Positions 53,601 through 60,174 of a DNA stretch of 62,880 nucleotides are shown in pieces. Within the stretch, counting starts at the first letter, position 1. The number at the start of each line of letters is the position of its first letter. Under the pieces are notes generated by a model. The model made no database searches and was not told where the DNA came from. It was given only the letters and a program-made list of their open reading frames with translations. Position numbers and translations under genes: made by a program. Origin of the DNA: CAZDBA01 sp964503615 (lineage in GTDB: Bacteria; Planctomycetota; Planctomycetia; Pirellulales; Pirellulaceae); contig CAZDBA010000005.1 of the NCBI GenBank assembly GCA_964503615.1, positions 1 to 62,880 of the forward strand, read 5' to 3'.

Positions 53601-54767
53601 GGAATGGAAAAACGAGCTGTTCGTTTGTTGATGGCTATCGTTGAAGCGGATGGTAGCCAGCCAGAACCTTACTTGATCGGACTTCGAGCTGCTCAAAATA
53701 TCGGTGACAGCGAAGGTATTCAGTGGGCAGCCCAGGGGATTCTTGGTCAAGCATGGCCAGGGCGAAAATCAATTGTTCGTGAAGCCGTTTTGGCGAGCCA
53801 AGCTGAGCGCACTCGAATGGCTAAAGAAGGACTTAAGGAAGAGCTCGCTAATTTCAACAAGAACCTGGAAGAGGTCCTTCATCGAGATTGTATCGTTCAG
53901 GTTACCTGGACCGGCGAAGCTGACTTGGACATTCTGGTTGAAGAACCAGGCGGGACCATTTGCTCTCGTTTAAACCCTCGTACTTCCAGTGGTGGAGTTT
54001 TGATGGGAGATGGAATTGCGAACTTGGAAAAAGAGTCGGGTTCAACTTCTGAGTACTACGTTTTGCCCAAAGGCTTTAGTGGGGATTATCGTTTGTTGAT
54101 TCGCAAAGCTTGGGGAGAGGTCGCCAGTGGGAAAGCCACGGTTACAATCTTGAACCACTATAGAGCGGACAACCAAATTAGCATGACTCGACAAGTCAAC
54201 ATTACTGAAGATGGCTCGATGGTTTTGTTTCGTTTGGACGGGGGACGTTTAGCTGCTCCGCTAAAGAGTGAAGCGATTAAACAGATTGCCGAAGAGCAGT
54301 TTGTGATGAAGCAAGGCATGATGTCTCAGATCTTGAATCAAAGTTCATCCAGTGAAGCGTTGAGCAATTACTACGGTACCCGGGTAGGCAGCAGTGAAGA
54401 CGGGAATCTTGGTCAGGACCTCGCAAGAATCAATTTGCGAAATCGTGGATTGTCTCCTCGCTCAATCGGATATCAGCCACAAATTACTCAAATTGACGAA
54501 GGTGCTTTTCTAAATGTTAACCATGCGACGACAGCCGATCGTTTGTATGTTTTGATCAGTGCTTCTCCGATGTTCAATCAGGTTTCTGAAGTAACAACCT
54601 TCAACTTGCAAGGAGATGCTGCAACAGCCATGGGTGCACTTGGGGGAGGAGGCGGAGGAATCGGACTTGGCGGCGGCGCTGGCGGCGTCGGCGGTGGTTT
54701 CGGAGGAAACACATTCGGAGCTGCAGGTGGCTTTGGTGGCAACACAATTGGTGGCGGCCTGTTTTAA
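50673..54767 (+). CDS. Large secreted vWA/STN-like/Gly-rich multidomain protein
   Basis: Unnamed 1364-residue protein. Signal peptide 1-27. A von Willebrand A domain spans about 65-240 with an intact metal motif DTSAS near 71. A helical, TPR-like part covers 340-640. Near 695-790 is an STN/secretin-N-like domain (FEYDETPFIDIMDEIRDKY, then GVRMKNALRLMLSEKNATF, VLRIIS), a domain frequent in Planctomycetota. Residues 798-840 are a Gly-rich tandem repeat. More helices follow, then a beta domain at about 1072-1160 (VTWTGEADLDILVEEPGG) like DUF2135/peptidase C-terminal domains. The last 45 residues are again Gly-rich. It is probably an exported structural or scaffold protein. A terminator follows. 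Confidence 0.85.
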   Translation: MSLNSSLKIALSGFFVVALLIQSASFANEPSTKAARLATYDGSTGEITFAMSLNPEIEESSEQPSDVVIYVDTSASQTGAYKADSIATLKKLLMNLNADDRVKVLAIDIDPVALHSNNTFVRPDANATLVAIEKLNERVPLGSTDMAAMLNSAVNQFEAVEGRSRNVIYIGDGMSAGLLKSQRLTTAINGLTQNRISVSSFAIGPDRNVDLLAALANNTGGNLVVDSDDAESTNQGAAELAKTVRGTVFWPTSVAVPSEIVEFFPGTVPPLRSDRDTVIIGSLAERGDFELSITGEVNGNETTMSWPLSPEDSSDNFAFLPKLIQMARLNSGMTLPTVGSAGLREMARVLSIGSQQLTQLSAQAAVTGNYAAARTLAAEAGLRDPGNPEPELVESFVQEAEQDAFRGAVIIDQTPPADVPAFASPSTGNSLQLGSPVPARGSQDVEELLRNPTARRDSEIVLLSEAEKERVITGKIRQMTKVELERANIEAVTDPGRALDTLKSLMDVIAQTEGMDSGVRRDLRIKVESSLRTVSRRKFAFDNSRALADANKARGLERKRTIQAFVDRQEEVSQLINRFDSLIREGEFQAAEDTTLYAFQLEPESAVTNSVYTSAQIRHNYQLFKELSRVRATNFLAALYETEKSTVPFSGEPPLLFPDPEEWARKKALRAKYQDIRLSGNATDEKILRQLDEQVDFEYDETPFIDIMDEIRDKYKINIVLDQSARDDSLTEDDQVSFNVKGVRMKNALRLMLSEKNATFIVRDEVLRIISKDVADSPEFFITNVFNVGDLVAPKQSFGGGGGFGGGGFGGGGFGGGGFGGGGGQFGGGGFGGGGRGGGGVFCIQDAPVGKYQAADPVEVKVEDRSAGKMIELDTSDQNPNVAWAEYFSKVHARPQDVRRTAKRLMAQKKVEQVIGLIHGAIKHNQSQAWMYEALVLAMKIADRPQNDVERALLSAVDLADNAQDAMIVAKYMVDNGMEKRAVRLLMAIVEADGSQPEPYLIGLRAAQNIGDSEGIQWAAQGILGQAWPGRKSIVREAVLASQAERTRMAKEGLKEELANFNKNLEEVLHRDCIVQVTWTGEADLDILVEEPGGTICSRLNPRTSSGGVLMGDGIANLEKESGSTSEYYVLPKGFSGDYRLLIRKAWGEVASGKATVTILNHYRADNQISMTRQVNITEDGSMVLFRLDGGRLAAPLKSEAIKQIAEEQFVMKQGMMSQILNQSSSSEALSNYYGTRVGSSEDGNLGQDLARINLRNRGLSPRSIGYQPQITQIDEGAFLNVNHATTADRLYVLISASPMFNQVSEVTTFNLQGDAATAMGALGGGGGGIGLGGGAGGVGGGFGGNTFGAAGGFGGNTIGGGLF
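53066..53192 (+). repeat. 15-bp tandem repeat encoding a Gly-rich segment
   Basis: Units of GGCGGTGGCGGATTT (with slips such as TTC for TTT) occur about five times, then degenerate copies, encoding GGGGF-type repeats. Such arrays can change copy number by slippage. It joins the STN-like and C-terminal helical parts of the large secreted protein. Confidence 0.9.
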
Positions 54768-54799
54768 CTCTCATTCGTAATGTAAATTGACAAACAACC

Positions 54800-54835
54800 A
54801 AAAAGGTCGGGATCATTCCCGGCCTTTTTGTTTTT
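54800..54835 (+). terminator. Rho-independent terminator after the large secreted gene
   Basis: AAAAAGGTCGGGA pairs with TCCCGGCCTTTTT (one G-U pair) around TCAT; a T-rich tail (TTTTTGTTTTT) follows. It lies about 33 bases beyond the stop. Confidence 0.88.
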
Positions 54836-55049
54836 AAACCTTCTCAAATCCCAAATCTATCGTGCTTCACCGACGAACCGGCGTTTCGTGTCCTGCCGCT
54901 CACTGATCATGTTGTTTCACTTAAAGTTAGTGTCACACTCCTATCGCCTTGAGACACGTCTGACAATATGATTGAGGTATAAAGTTGCCTCCCTGTAAAA
55001 CTCTGCGTGAGTTTCGGCTGCTTCTAATACCAAATCTATTCACCATCGT

Positions 55050-57344
55050 ATGCAGACGTGGACGTTACAGCCGATCGCCAGCCCAGTAATTCTGGCTATC
55101 GTTCTGTTGATTCTGGTTGGACTGCTGTTGGTTGGTCCTTCGTTTGGTGAATTGACTCGTTCGCGGTGGTTACGGTTGGTTCTTTTGCGGACGATGGTCA
55201 TTCTGATGGCGGCTGTGGCGATGTTGCGCCCTGGTTGTATTTCCAAGACGGAAAAGAACCAATCAGCAGTGCTGCCAGTTTTGATCGACGTTACCCGTTC
55301 GATGCAATTGCCACATCGGGGCGACCAATCTACGCGATGGGGCGAGTTGGTTTCGGCTTTGAAGAAAAATAGATCTCGAATCAAAGCGTTGCGCGATCAA
55401 CAGATCGACGTTCAGTTTTTTGCTTTTGACAACGAACTGCGGAAACTGGAGCAAGACAATGACTTGCCTGTGCTTCCCGATTCTCCCGAAGGCGTCGAAA
55501 CCGATATCGGCACGCCCGTCGACGATCTGGCATCCAGTTTTCGCGGCGAGCGAATGTTGGGGATGTTGTTGCTGAGCGACGGGATGCAAAATGCACTCGA
55601 TCCCAATGTGGAGCTTTTGAACGCGGTGGAATCGATGGCCGATAGTCAGGTTCCTTTGTATACGATTCCGTTTGGCTTACCGGCCGACGTGGGGCAATTG
55701 GCTGATATTGCGATCACCAATTTGCCTGACCAGCATTCAATTTTTGTGAAAAACAAGTTAAATGTTTCGGCGACGCTCGTGTCTCGCGGCTTTGTGAATC
55801 AGGAGATCGTGGTGCAGTTGCTGATTTCCAGTCGCGAATCGCCCGAAGAAGTTGTAGTCGACGAACAAGTCTATACTCCGACGCGGCCTTATGAGGAGTT
55901 GGTGGTCAAGCTGAATCACACGCCGACGGAGCCGGGCCAATTTCGTATTAAAGTCCGCGCGGTGGGACAGCCTACGGAAGTCGCTGTGCGCAATAACGAA
56001 CGGCCCAGTTTCCTGACCGTTTACGATGGCGGGTTGCGAGTGCTTTACGTGGAGGGCAACTTGGGCGATGAGCAACGCTTTCTCCGCCAAAGTGTGCCCA
56101 AAGCGGCGCAGGGGATCGAGATGGATTTCTATGCGATCTTGCCTCACACTCGAAGGCTGGGTTGGCCGGACCAAGTTATTGGAGAGCGGTTAAAGGACAA
56201 GGCTTATGACGTCTTTATTATTGGCGACCTTGATTCAAGCGCCTTGTATAAGAAAGGTTCTCACGAAACAAATTTAAAAGCACTGGCCGAACAGATTGCT
56301 GATGGCAAAGGGCTTTTGACATTGGGCGGGTATCACAGCTTTGGGCCCGGCCGGTATCACGAAACGCCATTGGCCGATGTGCTTCCGATTCGAATGGATC
56401 CGGCGGAGCGACAGAACTTTGGCGCCGATGTCCGAACCGATTTGCATATCACGCGTCCAGTTAAACTTCGCCCCACAGAACCTCACTTTCTGACCAAGCT
56501 GGATGATTCTGACGATCCAATGCAAGCTTGGCGACGACTGCCTCCACTGAAGGGCGCCAACCGGTTTATTGGCGTCAAGGATAATGCGAGCGTGTTGCTG
56601 GAAGGTGACTCGAAAGAGTGGATTCTTGTTGCGGGAAATTATGGTCGAGGTCGTGTGATTAGCTTTGCCGGCGACACGACTTGGAACTGGTGGATGCACG
56701 ATCACGTTGACGAATACAAACGGTTTTGGCGGCAGATCATCTTGTGGCTTGCCTTTCGCGATGGTCGCTCGAACGATAACGTTTGGATCGACCTGCCGCA
56801 GCGCCGGTTTCAACCTCGCTCGCAGGTTTCGTTTACCTGTGGAGCGCGAGATGGGATTGGCGAGGTGATTACCAACGCCGATTACACTGCGATATTAACG
56901 CAGCCAAGCGGCAGTCAGCATCAAATTTCGATCACGAAATCGACAGAGCGAAATTGGGCGGTTCTGGAGCGAGAGCTGATTAACGAAGGTGGGTTGTATA
57001 CGATTCAGGTGGCTGCAGAGCGAAATGGCCAGCCAATTGGCGAATCGGAAGTCGAGTTTGTTGTGTTCGATCAGGATTTGGAAAAATCGAATCCGGCGGC
57101 GAATCCGGAGCTGATGGATCGACTTGCCAAACAGACGGCAGAGTATGGTGGTCGCGCGGTGGTGCCTGAAGAGTTAGGCGTGTTGTTAGACGAGATCGCA
57201 GCCAATCCACCTGAAATGAAGATCGAAGTTCCTACCAAGCATCAATTAGGTAAGAGCTTTGGCGACTCAGCGATTTTTCTTGGGGTGTTTGTTCTGTTGC
57301 TCAGTTGCGAGTGGGCGCTGCGCAAAAAGTGGGGATTGGTCTAA
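55050..57344 (+). CDS. Membrane vWA protein with glutamine-amidotransferase-like middle
   Basis: The 764-residue protein has two N-terminal membrane helices (VILAIVLLILVGLLLVG and VLLRTMVILMAAVAML), a vWA-like domain at about 72-230 beginning VLPVLIDVTRSM (DxTxS in place of DxSxS), a beta-sandwich part, and a class I glutamine-amidotransferase-like region at about 330-480 (LRVLYVEGNLGDEQRFLRQS, VFIIGDLDSS, GKGLLTLGGYHSFGPG) in which no nucleophile Cys is obvious. A C-terminal helix (IFLGVFVLLLSCEWALRKKW) returns to the membrane. Proteins of this layout are common in Planctomycetota and often lie near MoxR/DUF58; here MoxR is 18 kb away. Function is unknown. It is convergent with the M16 pair. 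Confidence 0.85.
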   Translation: MQTWTLQPIASPVILAIVLLILVGLLLVGPSFGELTRSRWLRLVLLRTMVILMAAVAMLRPGCISKTEKNQSAVLPVLIDVTRSMQLPHRGDQSTRWGELVSALKKNRSRIKALRDQQIDVQFFAFDNELRKLEQDNDLPVLPDSPEGVETDIGTPVDDLASSFRGERMLGMLLLSDGMQNALDPNVELLNAVESMADSQVPLYTIPFGLPADVGQLADIAITNLPDQHSIFVKNKLNVSATLVSRGFVNQEIVVQLLISSRESPEEVVVDEQVYTPTRPYEELVVKLNHTPTEPGQFRIKVRAVGQPTEVAVRNNERPSFLTVYDGGLRVLYVEGNLGDEQRFLRQSVPKAAQGIEMDFYAILPHTRRLGWPDQVIGERLKDKAYDVFIIGDLDSSALYKKGSHETNLKALAEQIADGKGLLTLGGYHSFGPGRYHETPLADVLPIRMDPAERQNFGADVRTDLHITRPVKLRPTEPHFLTKLDDSDDPMQAWRRLPPLKGANRFIGVKDNASVLLEGDSKEWILVAGNYGRGRVISFAGDTTWNWWMHDHVDEYKRFWRQIILWLAFRDGRSNDNVWIDLPQRRFQPRSQVSFTCGARDGIGEVITNADYTAILTQPSGSQHQISITKSTERNWAVLERELINEGGLYTIQVAAERNGQPIGESEVEFVVFDQDLEKSNPAANPELMDRLAKQTAEYGGRAVVPEELGVLLDEIAANPPEMKIEVPTKHQLGKSFGDSAIFLGVFVLLLSCEWALRKKWGLV

Positions 57345-57374
57345 GCTGTGTTGGCTGTGACGCAACGGTATGTC

Positions 57375-58613
57375 TTATTGGTTTGGCGCTTTTAGATCTT
57401 TGCAAGGTCCGACTACCAACGTCATGTTTTCCGTTGGGTCATACTTTTCCAAAACAGCGTTGACTTCTTCCAGCGTTACACTTTGGTAATACTCTGCGAT
57501 TTCAGCGACAGTTCGATAGTCCAATTCGGACAGCCACTGCGAGCCAACGGAGAACATCCGAGATTCAGTGCGTTCGCTGGCGAGGATGATGTGGGAGACG
57601 ATCTTGCTTTTGGCCAAATCCAGCTCTTTTTGCGTGACGCCTTTTTTGGCTTCCATTTGCAGGCGATGAAGTCGTGCAAGGTTGTCTTGCGCGGCGTCAG
57701 GAGCGCAGAATATGACCGTCATCATCAATCCGCCGTTGTGGTATTCGTAGTTTCCCATACCAGCCGATTCGGCGATTCCGGAGTCGATAAACTCCCAGTA
57801 CATGCGACTGCCTGAATCGTCGCCCAAAATCGTCGCCAGCACACGCGCGGCAAATCGCTGTGGGTCGGAGCGAGTCGGGCCCGGGGTCAGTTGGATGATG
57901 TACTCCAACGTCGAATTTTCTTGAATCATCGTTTTAAAACCGGTTTGGTAAGTCACTTCGGGAGCGACTCGCTCGGTTTCTACTGCTGCCCAATGACCGC
58001 AATGTTTCTCGACCTGAGCAACAAGTTCGTCAAAATCGACTTTGCCCCCTGCAGCAATCGCAAGGTTGCCAGGGCTGTATCGTTGCTCAAAATAGCCTCT
58101 CATCTGCGCGGGAGTCAGCGCGGCAACCGAATCAACGGTTCCCAGAACGCTTTGCCCCAAAGGATGCTCGCCGAAGAATTCTGACATCACTTTTTCGTGA
58201 CCGCCGTAGGGTGGCTGATCCGCGTACATCATGATCTCTTCGATGATCACTTTCTTTTCAGTTTCGAAATCTTCGTCCCGCAAACTGGGGCGCATCAGGT
58301 CGCTGAACAACTCGATGATCTGCGGTTGGAACTCAGGTAGGATGGCCGCATGGTAGATCGTGCTTTCGACACTGGTACAAGCGTTAGACGCGCTGCCCAT
58401 GTCATCCAGTAATTCGTTGACTTCGTCGGCCGACCGGTTGGGAGTGCCTTTGAAAACCATGTGCTCCAGAAAGTGACTCACGCCACTCAAGTCCATCGTT
58501 TCGTCCCGCGATCCGGTTTTTACGAAATAGCCGAACGCTGAGAAATGTGCTTGGGGGTTACATTCAGCGACAACGGTCAGTCCATTGCTAAGCTGATGTT
58601 GTTGATACTGCAT
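57375..58613 (-). CDS. M16 family zinc metallopeptidase, catalytic member
   Basis: M16 peptidases cleave peptides inside a clam-like chamber. The 412 residues carry the inverted zinc motif His47-Phe-Leu-Glu50-His51 in SGVSHFLEHMVFKGT, and the downstream acidic ligand region KKVIIEEIMMYADQPP. A C-terminal half with SRMYWEFIDSGIAESAGMG forms the second M16 domain. The family works as a dimer, or as a pair of catalytic and non-catalytic subunits. The start overlaps the upstream non-catalytic partner by 26 bases, so co-translation is likely. No signal peptide is seen. Confidence 0.94.
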   Translation of the reverse strand: MQYQQHQLSNGLTVVAECNPQAHFSAFGYFVKTGSRDETMDLSGVSHFLEHMVFKGTPNRSADEVNELLDDMGSASNACTSVESTIYHAAILPEFQPQIIELFSDLMRPSLRDEDFETEKKVIIEEIMMYADQPPYGGHEKVMSEFFGEHPLGQSVLGTVDSVAALTPAQMRGYFEQRYSPGNLAIAAGGKVDFDELVAQVEKHCGHWAAVETERVAPEVTYQTGFKTMIQENSTLEYIIQLTPGPTRSDPQRFAARVLATILGDDSGSRMYWEFIDSGIAESAGMGNYEYHNGGLMMTVIFCAPDAAQDNLARLHRLQMEAKKGVTQKELDLAKSKIVSHIILASERTESRMFSVGSQWLSELDYRTVAEIAEYYQSVTLEEVNAVLEKYDPTENMTLVVGPCKDLKAPNQ

Positions 58614-59850
58614 CGTTTAAATCCAAAGAGTGCTTGCCAAGTGTTACGACGTCAAAAGATGGGACCGGTTGTTTAGCCAAAAACTGGCTGATATCGTCGG
58701 CGGTCATTTGATTGATGATCTGGTTAATCTCGTCGATTGATCGCGTTCGACCTAGATAAAAAACATCGCCGGCCATGTTGCCGGCTTTAGCACGGGATGA
58801 TTCCTGCGACATAATCAACCGACTGCGAAATTGGACTTTTAGTTTTGCCAGTTCTCGTTCGGTGACGCCTTCGTACAGTCGGTGGATTTCGGCAATCATT
58901 ACGTCTAAAGACTCCTGAGCCCGCTCGGTACTGGTTCCGCAATAGCCGATTACACTTCCACGATTCAGAATCGAGCTGCACGACGCGAAAACGGTGTAGC
59001 ACAATCCACGTTTCTCACGCACCTCGCGAAACAAACGTGAGCTCATCCCGTCGCTTAAAATTCCAATCGCGCATCGCGCCAAATAGTAGTCGGGGTGATC
59101 GTAACTGAGGGTCGGCCACGCCAAAGCGATATGAGTTTGGTTACTGTCAAAGTCGATATGGTGCATGCCGGTTTGAGGTGGCGATGCGGTAACGGTTGGA
59201 GTTGGTTTGGGCTCCCAGTCTTCGAACAGTTCGCCAATTTTGTCTTTTAACTGTGGCCACTGGATATTACCAGCAACCGCGATAATCATATCGTTGGGGC
59301 GGTAGTGAGATTCGTAGAACGAGCGAACGTCTTCCATTGAGATGCTTGCTACCGATTCCATGGTGCCTTCACAATGTCGTCCCGCCGGATCGCCAAAGTG
59401 CCTGGCTCGCAACGCGATCATGGACTTTTGCGCCAAATCATCTTCGATCGACTGAATTTCCTGATAGCAAACCAGTCGGCCATCTTCGAATTGATCTTCG
59501 GGCATTGTGGGACGGCGAATGACATCGGCAAAGACGGAGAGGGCATCGAACAAGCGGTTGGCGGGAACGGCTCCGCCGTAGTTGGAGTTGTAAATGCCAG
59601 CAGAAGATCCGTAGTTAACGCCTAACGATTCCAAATACTCGACGAATTCACGGCTGGACCGTTTGCCAGCTCCTCGCTGGACCATCTCGCAAGTAAAGTT
59701 AGCGACTCCGCGACGGTCGCTGGGATCGTATTGGCATCCAGCAGGGACTCGAAACGAAAACGCCGCCGATTGAAGCCACGGCATCGGTTCGGCCACTAAT
59801 CGAAGCCCATTCTCAAACTGGTGCTGAAAAACCGATTGCTCAGTTTTCAT
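58588..59850 (-). CDS. M16 family peptidase, non-catalytic partner
   Basis: The 420 residues have the full M16 two-domain layout (FENGLRLVAEPMPWLQSAAF, VNYGSSAGIYNSNYGGAV, SSRLFREVREKRGLCYTVF) but the zinc motif HxxEH is NFTCE (ANFTCEMVQRG), so no catalysis is expected. It is upstream of, and overlaps, the catalytic M16 gene. In mitochondrial processing peptidase and in several bacterial pairs, an inactive subunit helps substrate binding; the same is inferred here. ATG at 59850 is chosen over TTG one codon earlier. Confidence 0.93.
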   Translation of the reverse strand: MKTEQSVFQHQFENGLRLVAEPMPWLQSAAFSFRVPAGCQYDPSDRRGVANFTCEMVQRGAGKRSSREFVEYLESLGVNYGSSAGIYNSNYGGAVPANRLFDALSVFADVIRRPTMPEDQFEDGRLVCYQEIQSIEDDLAQKSMIALRARHFGDPAGRHCEGTMESVASISMEDVRSFYESHYRPNDMIIAVAGNIQWPQLKDKIGELFEDWEPKPTPTVTASPPQTGMHHIDFDSNQTHIALAWPTLSYDHPDYYLARCAIGILSDGMSSRLFREVREKRGLCYTVFASCSSILNRGSVIGYCGTSTERAQESLDVMIAEIHRLYEGVTERELAKLKVQFRSRLIMSQESSRAKAGNMAGDVFYLGRTRSIDEINQIINQMTADDISQFLAKQPVPSFDVVTLGKHSLDLNDAVSTTSA

Positions 59851-60174
59851 CAAAAACCTCTGGCGTCATTGGGTATTGGAAACGCATCATTTTACGAGCG
59901 AATCGGTTTTGGCGTAGGTGGGGCAAAACGGCTTTCGACAGATGAGCTTTTCGGGGGATCAGATCCCGGTTCACCTGAAAATGCTTGCACTTTAAGGAAA
60001 TTCGTCAGAAAACCAGCTTTCAAACTGGATAAACTTTGCCGGTTGTGCCGATACAGCAGCAAGATAAAGCTCCGTAAAGTTTAACGGTTAGATCAACTTT
60101 CGGAGCTGGAAATCGCAATATCCCGACATTTTGAGTCGGGGATTGTTGTTGAAGTTCACACCGAGTCAATTCTG
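59851..60174. other. Intergenic region with a structured leader upstream of the beta-barrel gene
   Basis: 324 bases between the M16 pair (minus) and the outer-membrane gene (plus). No gene is seen. Two hairpins in the last 110 bases are listed separately. Confidence 0.5.
60068..60140 (+). promoter_or_regulatory. Two-hairpin 5' leader of the outer-membrane protein gene
   Basis: Hairpin 1 (60068-60107): AGCTCCG-T-AAAGTT pairs with AACTTT-CGGAGCT, 13 base pairs with one bulged T and a 13-base loop. Hairpin 2 (60122-60140): CCCGAC-N7-GTCGGG. Neither is followed by a T-run. They end 34 bases before the ATG, so they are probably transcribed and could control stability or translation. No known riboswitch was recognised. 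Confidence 0.45.
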
